From contig NZ_JAIWJF010000003.1 of the NCBI RefSeq assembly GCF_021654115.1, positions 240,977 through 304,976 on the forward strand: 64,000 nucleotides of DNA, written 5' to 3'. The DNA comes from Furfurilactobacillus milii. GTDB taxonomy: Bacteria > Bacillota > Bacilli > Lactobacillales > Lactobacillaceae. Within the stretch, counting starts at the first letter, position 1, and every line of letters starts with the position of its first letter. Shown here piece after piece: positions 56,159 to 64,000 of the stretch. The notes beneath the pieces are model-generated. The model was not told the origin of the DNA and searched no databases. It worked only from the letters and a program-made list of their open reading frames with translations. A program made the translations under genes and the position numbers.

Positions 56159-56229
56159 CTATTTGCATTAGATTTGTTTTTGTCGAACATACTTTATTAA
56201 TAATTTAGAAAGAACGTCACAACAGTAGT

Positions 56230-57108
56230 TTATTGACTATTTTTCATAATAAGTGGATTGAAGTGTTCAATAACCTTTTTTGACAGCGGGTTAAAGTGGC
56301 TTGTCTTTCGACAAACAAGTAGTTGCCACGATAAATCAGAAATTGTAATTGCAGTTAAACCACTTGTTCGATAACCCGTTAACACTGGGTTGGGCAAAAT
56401 CGTTGCAACCGGAGTATGCTGGGCGGCATTTAAAAGGGTTTCCTCGTTCTCTGTTTCCATGATGATTTGCGGATGGTAGCCTTGTTTAAATAACCACTGG
56501 TCAATCTGATTTCTAAAGGTAAATTTTTGATTCAGCAATACCAACGGAATTTCATTTAAATTTTCAATTGAAGGCAGAACTGAGAAAAGTTGTGGGTTGT
56601 AAACCAGTACGCCTGTGTCGTTGATCAAATTGTCTGTCTGTAAACTGCCGTATTGAATCGGGGCAATTAGATACGCTAAATCAATTTTTTCTAATAGTAA
56701 TTGCTGTTGCAATGTTTCTCCACCAGCTTCAACAATTTCAACATTTAGCTTAGGATTTTGAAGTATAAAGGCGGGTAAGGAATCAGCAAAAAAAGCCGAT
56801 AAAATGGCTGGCGTCAAACCAAGTTTGACAGTTCCACTACCGGTGGGCGAATGCCGAAGATTTTTCAGCAATGCTTCATACGAAGCTAAAACGCGCTTAG
56901 CATCGCGATAAAGTTGTTGGCCTGACAGGGTTAGACCTACCAGTCGTTTACCATTTCTAGAAAAGAGCAGCTTGTTTTCATTCTCTTCGACACGAATGAT
57001 TGATCGGCTCAGCGTGGACTGAGAAACATGTAGATTATTGGCAGCAATACTGATGTTGCAATTGCAATCAGCGATTTCGACGAAGTATTTTAACTGTAAG
57101 ATATCCAA
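56230..57108 (-). CDS. LysR family transcriptional regulator
   Basis: This 292-aa protein has the LysR N-terminal winged helix-turn-helix (LQLKYFVEIADCNCNISIAANNLHVSQSTLSRSIIRVEEN, residues 4-43) and a periplasmic-binding-like effector domain from about residue 90. It is divergent from the atuA gene group with a 186-nt shared region, so it probably activates that group in response to its substrate. Confidence 0.93.
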   Translation of the reverse strand: MDILQLKYFVEIADCNCNISIAANNLHVSQSTLSRSIIRVEENENKLLFSRNGKRLVGLTLSGQQLYRDAKRVLASYEALLKNLRHSPTGSGTVKLGLTPAILSAFFADSLPAFILQNPKLNVEIVEAGGETLQQQLLLEKIDLAYLIAPIQYGSLQTDNLINDTGVLVYNPQLFSVLPSIENLNEIPLVLLNQKFTFRNQIDQWLFKQGYHPQIIMETENEETLLNAAQHTPVATILPNPVLTGYRTSGLTAITISDLSWQLLVCRKTSHFNPLSKKVIEHFNPLIMKNSQ

Positions 57109-57294
57109 GTTATCCCAACTTTCAAAAGATCAATTGTTCATTACCTTTATTACATAATAGCATATAGAAACAACTAGCATTAATGAAAATTCTCCTATAA
57201 TAGCAATTGTCAAAAAATGAAAGCCATTTTCAATACTTTTATTTATTCCAAATCCGCATATACTTGCAATCATTCACAGGAAAGAGGGATTTAT
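57109..57294 (+). promoter_or_regulatory. Divergent lysR-atuA control region
   Basis: TATAAT at 57196-57201 is the likely -10 for the atuA group. TAGCA occurs three times between 57155 and 57210 and CAATTGT twice, which could be parts of the regulator's binding site. No clear T-N11-A palindrome is singled out. Confidence 0.4.
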
Positions 57295-58635
57295 TTGAAA
57301 AAAGTAAGGATTGGTTCTGGTGCTGGTTACGGAGATGACCGGATTGAACCAGCAATTGATTTAATCGACGGCGCAAACTTAGATTATATCGCGTTTGAAT
57401 GTTTAGCTGAACGAACCATTGCACTGGCACAAAATGAGAAAAAGCAAAATCCAGAAAGTGGCTACAATCATTTATTAAAGTATCGTTTTGAGAGAATTTT
57501 GCCAGCAATAAAGCGACATCCCACCAAAGTCATTACAAACATGGGGGCTGCTAATCCGTTAGCAGCAGCCAAACTGGTGCAAACGATGGCTTTCGATGCA
57601 GGTCTCAACCAGTTACGAATTGCAGTCGTGACTGGTGACGATATTTCGACCAGTATTGAGAAATTCACAGATGAAGTAACGATGGAGACTAATCACAGTC
57701 TGGCTGACCTGGAAAAACCGATTATCTCAGCTAATGCTTATGTTGGCGCAAAAGGAATCAGTGATGCGCTGGACGACGGAGCAGACATTATTATCACAGG
57801 CCGTGTGGCCGACCCCGCGTTGTTTATTGGACCGCTAATTCACGAATTTAAGCAAAGATATGACAATGACGATTTTTTGGGCCAAGGAACCTTGTTAGGG
57901 CATTTATTAGAGTGTGCCGGTCAGGTCATGGGCGGATATTTTGCCGATGACGATCGGAAAAACGTGCCAGACTTGTGGAACTTAGGATTTCCGTATGCTG
58001 ATTTTAATGAAGATGGCAGTATTGTTATGCGTAAATTAGCGACCAGCGGTGGTTTGCTGTCGACAGAAACAGTTAAAGAACAGATTATGTACGAAATTCA
58101 AGATCCAACACAGTACTTCACACCAGATGTTGTTGCTGACTTTTCGCAAGTTCAAGTTTGCCAAACGGCCGAGGGGGTGAAAGTTACTGGTGCAACTGGG
58201 CATCCTAAAACTGGCCAGTTAAAAGTCAGTGTCGGTTACGAAGACGGTTATATTATTGAAGGCGGGATTAGTTACGGTGGTTCAACCGCAATTAACCGAG
58301 CCAAACTGGCGGGAAATGTTGTAAAAAAGCGGATTGAGTATCTGAAAATTCCCGTCGAAGAGTTGCAGATTGATTATGTAGGCGTTGATTCATTATTTCA
58401 CGGCGTTTTGCTGGATCAGCAATCGCCAAATGAAGTTCGTGTTCATTTTGCAGCTCGAACGAAAACTTTAGCAGCTGCACAAGAAATCAAGCGAGAAATC
58501 GAGGCGTTGTATACCAACGGACCAGCGGCCGGCGGCGGTGTCAGAACCTACACGCAACAAATTATTGCGATTGCTTCTGTGCTGATTCCAGAATCAGCCG
58601 TTCACATACAACATCAATTTTTGGAGGCTAACTAA
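57295..58635 (+). CDS. AtuA family protein (DUF1446), catalytic part of a split AtuA
   Basis: This 446-aa protein matches DUF1446/AtuA, named from acyclic terpene utilisation in Pseudomonas. Blocks are IGSGAGYGDDRIEPAIDLI, LDYIAFECLAERTIALAQ, TNMGAANPLAAAKLV, DIIITGRVADPALFIGPLI and HLLECAGQVMGGYFADD. The biochemical reaction is not established. Full-length AtuA carries an extra C-terminal ferredoxin-like domain, here a separate gene. TTG 57295 follows GAGGG with good spacing. ATG 57217 lacks a binding site. Confidence 0.88.
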   Translation: MKKVRIGSGAGYGDDRIEPAIDLIDGANLDYIAFECLAERTIALAQNEKKQNPESGYNHLLKYRFERILPAIKRHPTKVITNMGAANPLAAAKLVQTMAFDAGLNQLRIAVVTGDDISTSIEKFTDEVTMETNHSLADLEKPIISANAYVGAKGISDALDDGADIIITGRVADPALFIGPLIHEFKQRYDNDDFLGQGTLLGHLLECAGQVMGGYFADDDRKNVPDLWNLGFPYADFNEDGSIVMRKLATSGGLLSTETVKEQIMYEIQDPTQYFTPDVVADFSQVQVCQTAEGVKVTGATGHPKTGQLKVSVGYEDGYIIEGGISYGGSTAINRAKLAGNVVKKRIEYLKIPVEELQIDYVGVDSLFHGVLLDQQSPNEVRVHFAARTKTLAAAQEIKREIEALYTNGPAAGGGVRTYTQQIIAIASVLIPESAVHIQHQFLEAN

Positions 58636-58946
58636 TGAAACTACTAGATATTGCGCATTCTAGAACTGGCGATAAGGGAAATACTTCAATTATTTCTTTA
58701 ATTCCCTATAACGAGCATGATTTTGCAATGCTTAAACAAAACGTTAGCGCCGAAAAAGTGCAAAAATGGTTTCAAAAACTCGGTCATATTCAGGTGACAC
58801 GTTATGAGTTTCCAGGATTACACGCGTTGAACTTTGTTATTACCAATGCTTTGGGGGGTGGGGTGACACATTCGTTAAATTTGGATCGTCACGGTAAGGC
58901 TTTGAGTAGCGCATTATTAGAAATGCCGATCGAAAGGGAGTCTTAA
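58635..58946 (+). CDS. AtuA-like C-terminal domain protein
   Basis: This 103-aa protein corresponds to the C-terminal ferredoxin-fold domain of longer AtuA proteins. The opening KLLDIAHSRTGDKGNTSIISLIPY (RSGDKG-type motif) and the final FVITNALGGGVTHSLNLDRHGKALSSALLEM are the family signature. It overlaps the upstream gene by one base (TAATG), which supports a two-subunit enzyme. Confidence 0.85.
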   Translation: MKLLDIAHSRTGDKGNTSIISLIPYNEHDFAMLKQNVSAEKVQKWFQKLGHIQVTRYEFPGLHALNFVITNALGGGVTHSLNLDRHGKALSSALLEMPIERES

Positions 58947-58950
58947 GAAT

Positions 58951-60654
58951 ATGAGTATTGATGAAATGATCGATTCAATGACCAAAGGCGTTGAATCTGC
59001 TTTACCTAAAGTTTCACATAAACTAATTTCTGACGAAACTGAATTCGTTTCAATGCGTGATGGAGTCAAACTGGCAACGCGCATCATTTTAACGGACCAT
59101 TCGAAAGATGCTCCAGTTTTGTTCACCAGAGTACCATATCCGGATTATGTCAAAATTATGGTCGCTAGTTGGTCGGCCTTCGTGCGCCGTGGTTATAATC
59201 TTGTGATTCAGGAATGCCGAGGACGTGGCAAATCTGAAGGTAAATGGGAACCATTTGTCAATGAGCGTGAAGATGGTATTGACGCTGTCAACTGGCTGGC
59301 CAAGGAAAATTGGCACAATGGTAAAATCGCGCTTGTTGGAAATTCGTACAGCAGTTACACGCAGCTAGTTATTGCGGATCAATTACCAGATAACGTTAAA
59401 ACGATGGTGCCCAACATGTACGGATTCGATCGTTATGCTCAGATGTACCAAAATGGGCTTTTCCGACCTGATACGTATACAACCTGGGCAGTTGACAACA
59501 GTCCGGTTCCTCACAATGAGAAAATGAAACACCCTTATTTTGATGCTATGGCATACCGTCCAGTAGCAAAAATGGATCAACACTTTTTTGATCAGAAATT
59601 AGATTTTTATCAAGACTACATTCATTCGGAAAACCCAGACGATCCTTACTGGCAGCAAACACCCGTCTGGACGGCTTTAAAGGCAATGCCGGAGAAAATT
59701 AATATTCCTATTTGTATTGTTGATGGCTGGTTTGATCACCATTTGAATAATGATATTTGGGGCTATGATCGTTTGCGACCAGAAATCAAAGCAAAAAGTA
59801 AGGTGATTCTAGGGCCTTGGGATCACCTCAACGCTGAACCGGGCGTCCTCAACTATGCGAATGCTGACGAATATGGTGCGGGTGCCATTCGCGAAATCTT
59901 TGACTGGTTAGAATTTCAGTTAAAGGGAAACAAGCTTGCTGGAGCGGTCAGCGGGGCATTAGTTTATGAACTTGGTGCTCAAAGATGGCGCCGGTTTGAT
60001 ACTTGGCGTCCAACTGCACAAACTGAAACCTTTTATCTTGGCTCAAAAAGTCAATTGTTTGCACAACCAGACACGAGTGATGAAGTCGCAAGTTATCAGT
60101 ATGACCCACAACACGCTCGTCAAACGATGGGTGGCAACGGGGTCATGGGGATGTTAATGAATAATCCCGGTCATCATGGCCCACAGTTACAACAAAAGAC
60201 GGCACAGTCAGATAGCTTGATTTTTATCAGTGAACCCTTAAAAGAAGCCCAAACCTTAGTTGGCAAAGCAATGATTGAATTAAACGTTGCGAGTTCTGTA
60301 CCGGACACGGCTTTCATGGTTAAGCTTGAGGAACTCTTTTCAGATGGACGTGTTATCAACATTTCTGATTCCGGTAGTACCTTGAGATTGCGCAATCAAT
60401 TGCAACACGCGGTCGATTATCAACCCGGACAGTTTGTCACTCTCGAAATGCCGTTGTGGGAAGTGTTGTGGCAGATTCAGGCCGGTTCAAGAATTCGACT
60501 AGAAGTAACATCCTCGAATTGGCCCGCCTATAACATTCATAACAATACGACCACACAATGGTCAGAACAAAAGGAGGGTCCCATCGCGACACAAACAGTG
60601 AAATTTAATGGCTCTAAGATTACACTGCCGATATTGATTGAAACCGATAAGTAA
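58951..60654 (+). CDS. CocE/NonD family hydrolase (S15 peptidase-like)
   Basis: This 567-aa alpha/beta hydrolase has Ser132 in GNSYSSYTQ, Asp262 in VDGWFDHH and His292 in LGPWDHLNAEPG. The early block RGYNLVIQECRGRGKSEGKWEPF and a C-terminal jelly-roll (LRLRNQLQ to TQTVKFNG) complete the CocE/X-Pro dipeptidyl-peptidase architecture. Members cleave esters or amides. No signal peptide is seen. It starts 4 nt after the AtuA-like gene and is the last gene of that group. Confidence 0.9.
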   Translation: MSIDEMIDSMTKGVESALPKVSHKLISDETEFVSMRDGVKLATRIILTDHSKDAPVLFTRVPYPDYVKIMVASWSAFVRRGYNLVIQECRGRGKSEGKWEPFVNEREDGIDAVNWLAKENWHNGKIALVGNSYSSYTQLVIADQLPDNVKTMVPNMYGFDRYAQMYQNGLFRPDTYTTWAVDNSPVPHNEKMKHPYFDAMAYRPVAKMDQHFFDQKLDFYQDYIHSENPDDPYWQQTPVWTALKAMPEKINIPICIVDGWFDHHLNNDIWGYDRLRPEIKAKSKVILGPWDHLNAEPGVLNYANADEYGAGAIREIFDWLEFQLKGNKLAGAVSGALVYELGAQRWRRFDTWRPTAQTETFYLGSKSQLFAQPDTSDEVASYQYDPQHARQTMGGNGVMGMLMNNPGHHGPQLQQKTAQSDSLIFISEPLKEAQTLVGKAMIELNVASSVPDTAFMVKLEELFSDGRVINISDSGSTLRLRNQLQHAVDYQPGQFVTLEMPLWEVLWQIQAGSRIRLEVTSSNWPAYNIHNNTTTQWSEQKEGPIATQTVKFNGSKITLPILIETDK

Positions 60655-60751
60655 ATCGGTGAAATTAATTTTCAATCAAATGCCGGCTTCAATAGCGAAA
60701 AATTAGTTTTTAAGGGAAATCAATCCTGAAAATGGTCTTAACCGACTACTT

Positions 60752-60802
60752 AAAAAGCATAATTATTGTCTGAAAAATTTCGGACAATAACTATGCTTTT
60801 TG
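60752..60802. terminator. Terminator after the atuA-hydrolase group
   Basis: AAAAAGCATA and TTATTGTC on the left pair with GACAATAA and TATGCTTTTT on the right. No clear promoter was found in the rest of the gap 60655-61009. Confidence 0.85.
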
Positions 60803-61009
60803 TTAGCACTGAAACGTTGCAAGAGCACATCATTCAGGAAAATGGAAATTATGGAATATTTCTTAAAATGTGAATTGCAAATTAGTGGTATAAAGTAATT
60901 TTCGGCGGATAATGTGGTTTGTGATGACATGATGGATAGAGTCTAAGGGCATCAACAAGTTTTGCTGTTTATTAGAAACAATGACTGTAATCGTGGAGGA
61001 ATCTAAAGC

Positions 61010-61687
61010 ATGAAAAAAATCTTAATTGTTGAAACTAACGTCACGCGTTATCAAGGTACCAAAGACCCAACCGGCCTCTGGTTAGGTGAAGCCGCCGAAT
61101 TCGTTGATGAAATGAAGAAAGCAAAAGTTGCTGTCGATTTTGTTAGCCCCAAAGGCGGGTTCGTACCTCTTGATCCACGAAGCATGAAGTATACCGATGA
61201 ATCAATCATGGCTGTTTATGAATCGCCCGATTTTGTACACCGTGCACTGACAAATACGCTTCGTCCAAACGAAGTGAACCCAGATGACTATGTGGCAATC
61301 TATTACACCGGTGGTCATGGCGTAATGTGGGATTTTCCGAACAATGATGAGTTGCAGCACTTGGCTTTGGCAATTTATGATCAAGGCGGATATGTCATTT
61401 CAGTTTGTCATGGAATTGCCGGATTACTTAATATCAAGGACGATCAAGGGAAATACTTGATTGCCGGAAAGACAGTTACAGGTTTTACTCATGCTGAAGA
61501 AATTATTGCTGGCAAACAGTCAGTCGTGCCGTTTCTTAATCAAAAAGTAGCTGAGGAACGTGGCGCATCATTTTCAAAAAAGCGTGCTTATAGTGAATAC
61601 GCAGTCAAAGATGGTCGATTGCTAACAGGTCAAAATCCATTTTCCGTGAGAGCGGTGGCTAAATTGTTGCTTAAGGAGATTCAATAA
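61010..61687 (+). CDS. DJ-1/PfpI family protein (Hsp31-like class I amidotransferase fold)
   Basis: This 225-aa protein carries the nucleophile-elbow Cys133-His134 in VISVCHGIAGLL, the acidic Glu27 in LWLGEAAEF, and the YYTGGHGVMWDFPNN block typical of Hsp31/glyoxalase III-like members. Such proteins act as methylglyoxal-detoxifying enzymes or chaperones. The exact activity is not decided by sequence. GGAGG precedes the ATG. It forms a single-gene unit. Confidence 0.9.
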   Translation: MKKILIVETNVTRYQGTKDPTGLWLGEAAEFVDEMKKAKVAVDFVSPKGGFVPLDPRSMKYTDESIMAVYESPDFVHRALTNTLRPNEVNPDDYVAIYYTGGHGVMWDFPNNDELQHLALAIYDQGGYVISVCHGIAGLLNIKDDQGKYLIAGKTVTGFTHAEEIIAGKQSVVPFLNQKVAEERGASFSKKRAYSEYAVKDGRLLTGQNPFSVRAVAKLLLKEIQ

Positions 61688-61758
61688 CGAAGTTTACTGT
61701 CTCAGCGAAAATAATGATCTAATAACTATGTCGTCAAAATTCTGAGAAGTTTATTTAG

Positions 61759-61805
61759 GCGCAAAGACACCTCATTCCATATTTAGGAATGAGGTGTCTT
61801 TGCGC
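61759..61805. terminator. Perfect 20-bp inverted repeat, terminator-like
   Basis: 61759-61778 and 61786-61805 are perfectly complementary around a 7-nt loop. The stem contains ACACCTCATTCC, close to the era terminator. No T-run follows on the plus strand, so termination efficiency is uncertain. It separates converging genes. Confidence 0.65.
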
Positions 61806-61834
61806 AAGTGTACATTACAGGCTTTATCCTTGCA

Positions 61835-62050
61835 TTAGCTAACTCTCAAATAATTTGTGGCGCCTTTACTAACATATTTTTCATGTGTTTGAGCTATCCA
61901 GGTATCAAAAGCCTGCTGAAACTGAACTAATCGTTCTGGATCAGTTTTGGCGATTTGATAGAAGGGTAATTCAGAAAGGTGAAAGTTTTTGCCACGCTCG
62001 ATAGAAAGAAGCTGTGTTAACCAACGCTGATTACTATTTGGTGATGTCAT
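61835..62050 (-). CDS. Small protein with LexA-controlled promoter, unknown
   Basis: This 71-aa soluble protein starts MTSPNSNQRWLTQLLSIERG and has no signal peptide or known motif I can name. CCTCC at 62059-62063 (GGAGG on the minus strand) lies 8 nt before the ATG at 62050. A near-consensus promoter with a LexA box in its spacer precedes it. The signals make it a real gene despite its size. DNA-damage induction is inferred. Confidence 0.7.
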   Translation of the reverse strand: MTSPNSNQRWLTQLLSIERGKNFHLSELPFYQIAKTDPERLVQFQQAFDTWIAQTHEKYVSKGATNYLRVS

Positions 62051-62083
62051 TTTATTTGCCTCCATGCGTAAGCGATTAAATAA

Positions 62084-62112
62084 ACTATACGAATGTATGT
62101 TCGTACAGTCAA
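62084..62112 (-). promoter_or_regulatory. Promoter with LexA (SOS) box in the spacer
   Basis: On the minus strand TTGACT (62107-62112), 17 nt and TATAGT (62084-62089). The spacer holds CGAACATACATTCG (62090-62103), which differs from the LexA consensus CGAACRNRYGTTYG at one position. It is part of a perfect TACGAA/TTCGTA repeat at 62088-62105. Confidence 0.75.
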
Positions 62113-62353
62113 TATAGAAATTTAAAAACAAATTTTCCAAGGCTTTAGCCTGATATTTTGTAAACATTTGAGTCGATTTTAAAACGATCAAAATTATTGT
62201 AAACAAGTTGCTTTAGGCAGGCGGCATTTTGTTTAGTTGAAAAGCACTTACAGAGTTTATTGGTTAGTTAATTTATCAATAAAAAATGAGAAACTGAATT
62301 TTGAAAATTAAAATTAATTTCTACTTATTCGTGGAATTAATTTCACAACGTGC

Positions 62354-62359
62354 TATAAT
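62354..62359 (+). promoter_or_regulatory. Extended -10 promoter of the FucP-type transporter
   Basis: TGC-TATAAT is an extended -10 about 52 nt before the start. The AT-rich stretch 62113-62350 shows no gene. Confidence 0.55.
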
Positions 62360-62410
62360 GACAGCGGTTACAAAATGTAGCAACAGTTTATAAGACGAGG
62401 AGTGCTGTAT

Positions 62411-63778
62411 ATGGAAACAAAGAACAGCCACGGGTTTGGCTTGATCAAATTTCGTGGAAAAGAATTAGATAATGGATATACCAGTAAGATGCCGGTTGTC
62501 CAATTTGTCTTGGTGTCACTGTTATTTCCAATGTGGGGGGCCGCAGCCAGTTTAAATGATATTTTGATCACTCAGTTTAAATCCATTTTTCAATTAAGTA
62601 ATTTGGCTTCGGCCTACGTTCAAAGTGCGTTTTCATTGGGATATTTTTTGATGGCAATTCCAGCATCATGGTTGATCAAAAAAACTTCATACAAGCTGAC
62701 AATTATTATTGGCTTGTTACTGTATTTGATTGGCTGTGTCCTGTTCTTTCCAGCATCGGCTGCAGCAACTTACGGCTTTTTCTTAGCAGCACTGTTTGTT
62801 TTAGCAGCTGGTCTGACAGTTATTGAAACTGCTGCCGATACCGATTCAGCTCTGTTAGGACCAGAAAAGCAGCGAACCTTAAGGTTGAATATTTCACAAA
62901 CATTTTTACCGTTTGGTTCAATTGCCGGGATTCTGCTTGGGAAGTACCTCATTTTCTCTGGTGGTGAGAATCTTGATGCACAACTCAGCAAGTTATCAGG
63001 GAGTGCTCGTGTTCGTTTTGGTGAAGCGGCTTTGCAAAAAACACTTCAGCCATACAAATACATCATTATGGTGATTGCGGTCATGATTATCCTGTTCTTA
63101 ATTACGCAATTTCCAAGTGGTAAGCCAAAGGCTAAAGCAAACGAAACGAAGCCTAAAGAAAATTTAGGTCAAACAGTAATAGCGTTATTGAAAAACCATA
63201 ATTTTACTTACGGTATGTTTACATTGTTTATGTATGTTGGCCTGCAAGTTTCAATTTGGTCATTCACAATTCGTTTGGCATTAAATTTGGACCACTCGAT
63301 CAATGAACGAACGTCATCAAACTATGTCATCGTCAGTTATATTGCTTTCTTTGTTGGCCGAATCGTTGCTGACTATCTGATGAGAAAAATTCCACACTTG
63401 AAGGTTTTGCTTTGGTATTCAATTCTCGGCTTTATTGCGATCGGTTACATGATGATTGATAGAAGCTTCAATGGTGTTTATGTTGCCATTCTGGTTTCCG
63501 GCTTAATGGGGCCTGGGTATGCAACAATTTATACTGAAACGCTTGGTTTCATCAAAGACCCTCACCAAACTGAAACTGCCGGTGCCATGTTAGTAATGAT
63601 GGTCGTCGGAGGCGGTGTTTGGCCAGCAATTCAAGGCTGGTTTGCTGACATTACTGGATCAATGACGATTTCATTTGCCGTTCATTTCTTAACTTTTGGC
63701 GCAATGATTGTCTATGCTTACCACTACATCAAGCATCCATTTGATGGTTTGGCTAAAGAAACGAAGGCAACAAAATGA
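62411..63778 (+). CDS. Sugar MFS transporter, FucP-like
   Basis: This 455-aa membrane protein has 12 predicted helices in two halves, with a charged loop near residue 240-256 (PSGKPKAKANETKPKE). The segments LVSLLFPMWGAAASLNDILITQFKSIFQLSNLASAYVQSAFSLGYFLMAIP and SGLMGPGYATIYTETLGFI match the FucP fucose/hexose:H+ symporter family. The neighbouring DUF4432-like remnant supports a sugar substrate. GAGGAG places the start at ATG 62411. Confidence 0.9.
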   Translation: METKNSHGFGLIKFRGKELDNGYTSKMPVVQFVLVSLLFPMWGAAASLNDILITQFKSIFQLSNLASAYVQSAFSLGYFLMAIPASWLIKKTSYKLTIIIGLLLYLIGCVLFFPASAAATYGFFLAALFVLAAGLTVIETAADTDSALLGPEKQRTLRLNISQTFLPFGSIAGILLGKYLIFSGGENLDAQLSKLSGSARVRFGEAALQKTLQPYKYIIMVIAVMIILFLITQFPSGKPKAKANETKPKENLGQTVIALLKNHNFTYGMFTLFMYVGLQVSIWSFTIRLALNLDHSINERTSSNYVIVSYIAFFVGRIVADYLMRKIPHLKVLLWYSILGFIAIGYMMIDRSFNGVYVAILVSGLMGPGYATIYTETLGFIKDPHQTETAGAMLVMMVVGGGVWPAIQGWFADITGSMTISFAVHFLTFGAMIVYAYHYIKHPFDGLAKETKATK

Positions 63779-63912
63779 CAAAATTCAGATTGTACAGAGA
63801 TAGTTTTAAAGAACAACCACGCGTGCTAATTGAAAACGACGAATTTACCATTTCTAGTTTTAAATATTCATCTCCTCGATTTAAAATTGAAGTGCAACAC
63901 CTGCTCTACTAG
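63775..63912 (+). pseudogene. Truncated DUF4432 (aldose 1-epimerase-like) gene
   Basis: A 45-codon frame opens with an ATGA overlap with the transporter. Its first 33 residues, MTKFRLYRDSFKEQPRVLIEN, then DEFTISSFKYSS, resemble the N-terminus of DUF4432 sugar mutarotase-like proteins of about 300 aa. The remaining residues (PRFKIEVQHLLY) read into what looks like insertion-sequence DNA and end at TAG. The gene is therefore disrupted. The assignment rests on a short stretch. Confidence 0.6.
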
Positions 63913-64000
63913 ACCAGTTCTTTATTCAGACTAGTCAAAAAGGCCATGAAGACCTATTCTTAATTCACCACAAACAAGAAAGAGGTATCTTCATGACCCG
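63876..64000 (+). mobile_element. Left end of an insertion sequence, probably IS30 family (partial)
   Basis: From about 63876 the sequence carries GATTTAAAATTGAAGTGCAA, which looks like an IS30-type terminal repeat of lactobacilli. A 90-nt leader follows, then GAAAGAGG and ATGACCCG at the window edge, the likely transposase start (about 63993). Only one end is in the window, so the family and the exact boundary are tentative. Confidence 0.55.

Noticed and set aside
48700..64000. Prophage or integrative element in the accessory region
   Set aside because: No integrase, phage structural genes, attachment repeats or tRNA were seen. The only mobile feature is the IS end at the window edge.
1..64000. 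CRISPR array or tRNA/rRNA genes
   Set aside because: No regularly spaced direct repeats and no tRNA or rRNA signatures were noticed on either strand.

Overview
This window reads as chromosome of a Gram-positive of the family Lactobacillaceae, moderately AT-rich with strong AGGAGG-type ribosome binding sites. The order rpsU-yqeY-phoH-ybeY-dgkA-era-recO-glyQS-dnaG-rpoD-trmK is typical of that family. The 316-residue thymidylate synthase has its catalytic Cys at position 198, as in the Lactobacillus casei enzyme, next to a short DHFR. dnaE is followed directly by pyk with no pfkA between them, which points to the obligately heterofermentative (phosphoketolase) branch. Species cannot be decided from the window.

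Core region, 1-48700. Almost every gene is a conserved housekeeping gene: DNA repair and replication (nfo, recO, dnaG, dnaE, a RecQ-type helicase with its YpbB partner), transcription (rpoD), translation and RNA (rpsU, ybeY, era, glyQS, trmK, rluB, rpsA-like, der, cca, an ABC-F protein), chromosome handling (xerD, scpA, scpB, hup), metabolism (pepT, pyk, cmk, thyA, dfrA) and envelope (dgkA, two YitT proteins, LysM protein, SGNH hydrolase, YpmS). Regulatory RNAs are a glycyl T-box before glyQS and an FMN riboswitch before ribU. A perfect LexA (SOS) box sits just downstream of the -10 of dnaE.

The main anomaly of the core lies between glyS and the DUF488 gene (about 10480-10930). It is a roughly 450-nt run of nested hairpins, including a perfect 15-bp stem and a UUCG tetraloop, closed by a 13-bp long-range inverted repeat and followed by an intrinsic terminator. 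A 74-nt short form of the same element lies between hup and the TPR gene (36515-36588). The two forms share both flanks and show paired compensatory changes. The long form looks like the short form with about 375 nt inserted at the centre of its 20-bp palindrome. I could not assign it to a known RNA family.

Accessory region, 48700-64000. A divergent XRE regulator faces six small membrane-anchored or secreted proteins of unknown function, two sharing a DUF6287-like domain. Next come a TetR/SDR-reductase pair with a clear shared operator, and a LysR gene divergent from a split AtuA (DUF1446) gene pair plus a CocE-type hydrolase. After these come a DJ-1/PfpI protein, a 71-aa protein whose promoter spacer holds a near-consensus LexA box, and a FucP-type sugar transporter. 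The transporter is translationally coupled to a DUF4432-like gene that is cut after about 33 codons by the end of an insertion sequence (probably IS30 family) running off the window.

Starts were chosen by ribosome binding site and family length. Where an upstream in-frame start exists but lacks a binding site, the shorter form is given.
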